Positions 4,614-5,494 of a DNA stretch of 5,494 nucleotides are shown here, piece after piece. The position numbers and the translations under genes are program-made. The notes under the pieces were generated by a model. The model made no database searches. It was not told the origin of the DNA and saw only the letters and a list, made by a program, of their open reading frames with translations. This stretch comes from an uncultured bacterium (GTDB lineage: Bacteria > Planctomycetota > UBA1135 > UBA2386), in assembly GCA_938003515.1 (NCBI GenBank), contig CALKYL010000197.1, forward strand, positions 1 through 5,494, in the 5' to 3' direction. How positions within the stretch are numbered: position 1 is the first letter of the stretch; each line of letters opens with the position of its first letter.

Positions 4614-5114
4614 TCACCGTTCGTCGGTCGGCTCCTGCTTGCGGATCTCCGGCTCGTCGACCTCGACGATGTGGAGGTAGTCGGTGGCGCCGAGCGCCGC
4701 GGTCGCCCGCTGCTGCTCGTCGTCCGCTTCGAAGTCGACTGCGACCAGGATGCCGCCGTCGGCGATCTGTCGAGAGCGGAGCTCGGCTTCGTTGTCGGGG
4801 ATGCCGAGGCCGACGAGGCCGCCCAGCAGGCCGCCGGCGACCGTGCCTGCCAGCGCGACGGCGATCGGGCCGGAGAAGATCGCGCCGGCGCCGAGCAGTG
4901 AGGCGGCCACCAGTCCGCCGGTCGTGCCGACGGCGGCGCCGGCGAGGGCGCTCTTCTTCGAGGCGCTGCGCTCACTGGCCATGAAGACCTGGCCCGAGGC
5001 GCTGTCGGCCGCGAGGATCGAGATGCGATCGGGCGCGAAGCCGCGGCGTTCGAGCTCGCGGGCGGCGCGGGACGCGCGCGTCTGATCGCGATAGACAGCG
5101 AGGATGCGTTTCAT
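4614..5114 (-). CDS. General-stress-type protein with glycine-zipper domain
   Basis: The product has 166 residues. The N-terminal part (1-36, MKRILAVYRDQTRASRAARELERRGF...) resembles the small alpha/beta fold of general stress protein 17M/YflT-like proteins, in which a strand, an amphipathic helix and a second strand (RISILA) follow each other. Residues 56-104 form a glycine-zipper hydrophobic region (ALAGAAVGTTGGLVAASLLGAG..., GTVAGGLLGGLVGLGI), which usually inserts in or associates with membranes. GIPDNEAE (104-111) and GGILVAVDFEADDEQQRATAALGATDYLHIVE (120-151) match the usual ending of this family, where a strand and helix precede a 'GA-D' motif. The tail is acidic. Members are common in stress-induced loci, but a biochemical role is not settled. 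The start is ATG 5114; GTG 5117 directly upstream is an alternative, and the ribosome site is weak. It is probably the first gene of a cluster with dps and the small exported protein, with a palindromic site 50 bp upstream. Confidence 0.85.
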   Translation of the reverse strand: MKRILAVYRDQTRASRAARELERRGFAPDRISILAADSASGQVFMASERSASKKSALAGAAVGTTGGLVAASLLGAGAIFSGPIAVALAGTVAGGLLGGLVGLGIPDNEAELRSRQIADGGILVAVDFEADDEQQRATAALGATDYLHIVEVDEPEIRKQEPTDER

Positions 5115-5164
5115 CACGCCCCGGTGGAACAAGGACCGTGCCGGACGGCCGGCCCCGGGGAGCG

Positions 5165-5177
5165 TGCAGGATCTGCA
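5165..5177. promoter_or_regulatory. Palindromic operator-like site 1 (TGCAG-GAT-CTGCA)
   Basis: This is a 13-bp dyad with five-base arms and a three-base centre. Its centre is 57 bp upstream of the stress-protein ATG (5114). Together with the flanking C at 5178 it is the exact inverted copy of site 2. The symmetry suggests binding by a dimeric regulator. The regulator is unknown. Confidence 0.6.
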
Positions 5178-5220
5178 CGTTTCGGGGCGCGGGCGCTCGC
5201 GCCGGGTGCGGTGCACCGAG

Positions 5221-5233
5221 TGCAGATCCTGCA
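5221..5233. promoter_or_regulatory. Palindromic operator-like site 2 (TGCAG-ATC-CTGCA)
   Basis: This is the second copy of the same 13-bp dyad. With G5220 it makes a 14-bp perfect inverted repeat with 5165-5178, separated by 41 bp. Its centre is 50 bp upstream of the GTG at 5277 and about 40 bp upstream of a -10-like TACCCT. Read towards its own gene, each site has the same sequence, GTGCAGATCCTGCA. Confidence 0.6.
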
Positions 5234-5264
5234 ATCCCGCGCTGGGGCCGCGGCCGGCGGGGCC

Positions 5265-5270
5265 TACCCT
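5265..5270 (+). promoter_or_regulatory. -10-like box TACCCT before the 5277 gene
   Basis: TACCCT fits TAnnnT and ends six bases before the GTG. The intervening GCCGCC also precedes the ATG at 795. No Shine-Dalgarno is seen. This suggests a leaderless transcript, by analogy with 782-797. Confidence 0.35.
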
Positions 5271-5276
5271 GCCGCC

Positions 5277-5494
5277 GTGGACTGGATCTCCGTCGCGATC
5301 GGACTGGCTGCGGGTGGCGCGACGGGCTGGGCTCTCGCGCGCGCGGCCGGCCGCGGGCGCGGCGGAAAGGGCGTAGAGGAACACGGGTCGCCCGCCGTCG
5401 CCGGCCTCCGGCTCGAAGGCGACGAACGCGCGCTTCCAGCGCGCCCGGTCGCGGATCGGCTCTCCCCCCTCCGCCTTGCTCTCGCCCTCGACCG
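5277..5494 (+). CDS. N-terminal part of a membrane-anchored protein (truncated by window end)
   Basis: A GTG-started frame stays open to the right edge (72 codons). The start VDWISVAIGLAAGGATGWALARAAG is one membrane-spanning helix followed by basic residues (GRGRGGK), which suggests an N-terminus outside and the bulk of the protein in the cytoplasm. The remainder (EEHGSPAVAGLRLEGDERALPARPVADRLSPLRLALALD...) has no motif I can name. N-anchored proteins of this form include sensor histidine kinases and RmuC-like proteins, but neither can be supported here. Third-position GC is good up to about 5370 and lower afterwards (about three quarters), while the minus strand in 5382-5494 has a frame with higher third-position GC, so coding strand beyond 5370 is uncertain. 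It is divergent from the stress operon and shares its palindromic control region. Confidence 0.45.
   Translation, partial: MDWISVAIGLAAGGATGWALARAAGRGRGGKGVEEHGSPAVAGLRLEGDERALPARPVADRLSPLRLALALD

Noticed and set aside
4526..4975. Long N-terminal extension of the Dps-like frame
   Set aside because: It is an out-of-frame reading of the stress-protein gene. Dps homology begins after the ATG at 4525, which has its own ribosome site.
5220..5233. Sigma-54 promoter in GTGCAGATCCTGCA
   Set aside because: There is no GG at the -24 position, and the two GC pairs are nine bases apart, too close for the -24/-12 layout.
5165..5233. The 14-bp inverted repeat as a terminator or transposon ends
   Set aside because: The 41-base spacer, lack of a T-run, absence of a transposase and placement before two divergent starts fit regulatory sites better.
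5342..5355. Perfect 14-bp palindrome CGCGGCCGGCCGCG
   Set aside because: It is made only of G and C in a run of GC repeats, where such palindromes are common by chance, and it lies inside a probable coding frame.
5115..5384. N-terminal extension of the stress protein to GTG 5384
   Set aside because: The extra residues are low-quality, arginine- and proline-rich sequence and cover the palindromic control region. Family similarity starts at MKRILAVYRD.

Overview
The window is very GC-rich, and its genes strongly prefer G or C at third codon positions. It is bacterial chromosome carrying housekeeping and stress genes. I see no transposase, integrase, phage gene, CRISPR array or antibiotic resistance gene. 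The GC content, GTG starts and orphan lipoproteins and membrane proteins would fit a high-GC Planctomycetota or myxobacteria-like (former Deltaproteobacteria) genome. That placement is inference, since no marker gene is present.

Left part, plus strand. The window opens inside a TPR-repeat protein (to 761). A short gap with a TAnnnT -10-like box leads to a predicted lipoprotein or exported protein (795-1283). A complete tRNA-Val(UAC) with encoded CCA follows (1328-1404). Next come three tightly packed genes for membrane proteins: a 68-residue two-helix protein (1555-1761), a 43-residue single-helix protein (1764-1895) and a 295-residue protein of about six helices (1906-2793). They look like one operon of unknown function. 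A 17-bp tandem repeat overlaps the stop codon of the last one.

Middle. A flavin-binding pyridoxamine 5'-phosphate oxidase-like gene (2940-3548, plus) ends in an in-frame 15-bp duplication that contains its stop codon. It converges on the minus-strand cluster.

Right part, minus strand. Reading right to left are a general-stress-type glycine-zipper protein (5114-4614), a Dps/ferritin-like protein with all five ferroxidase-centre residues (4525-4031), and a small exported protein of unknown function (3953-3570). GC-rich hairpins follow the first two genes. The second and third genes share a similar leader ending in GAGAATCC and the start codon; the plus-strand gene at 1555 has a close version of it. 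The set suggests a stress or iron/oxidant protection operon. Upstream, two copies of a 13-bp palindrome (TGCAG-N3-CTGCA), inverted relative to each other, sit about 50 bp before this operon and before a divergent, truncated plus-strand gene with an N-terminal membrane anchor (5277 to the window end). This divergent control region is the most interesting non-coding structure in the window.
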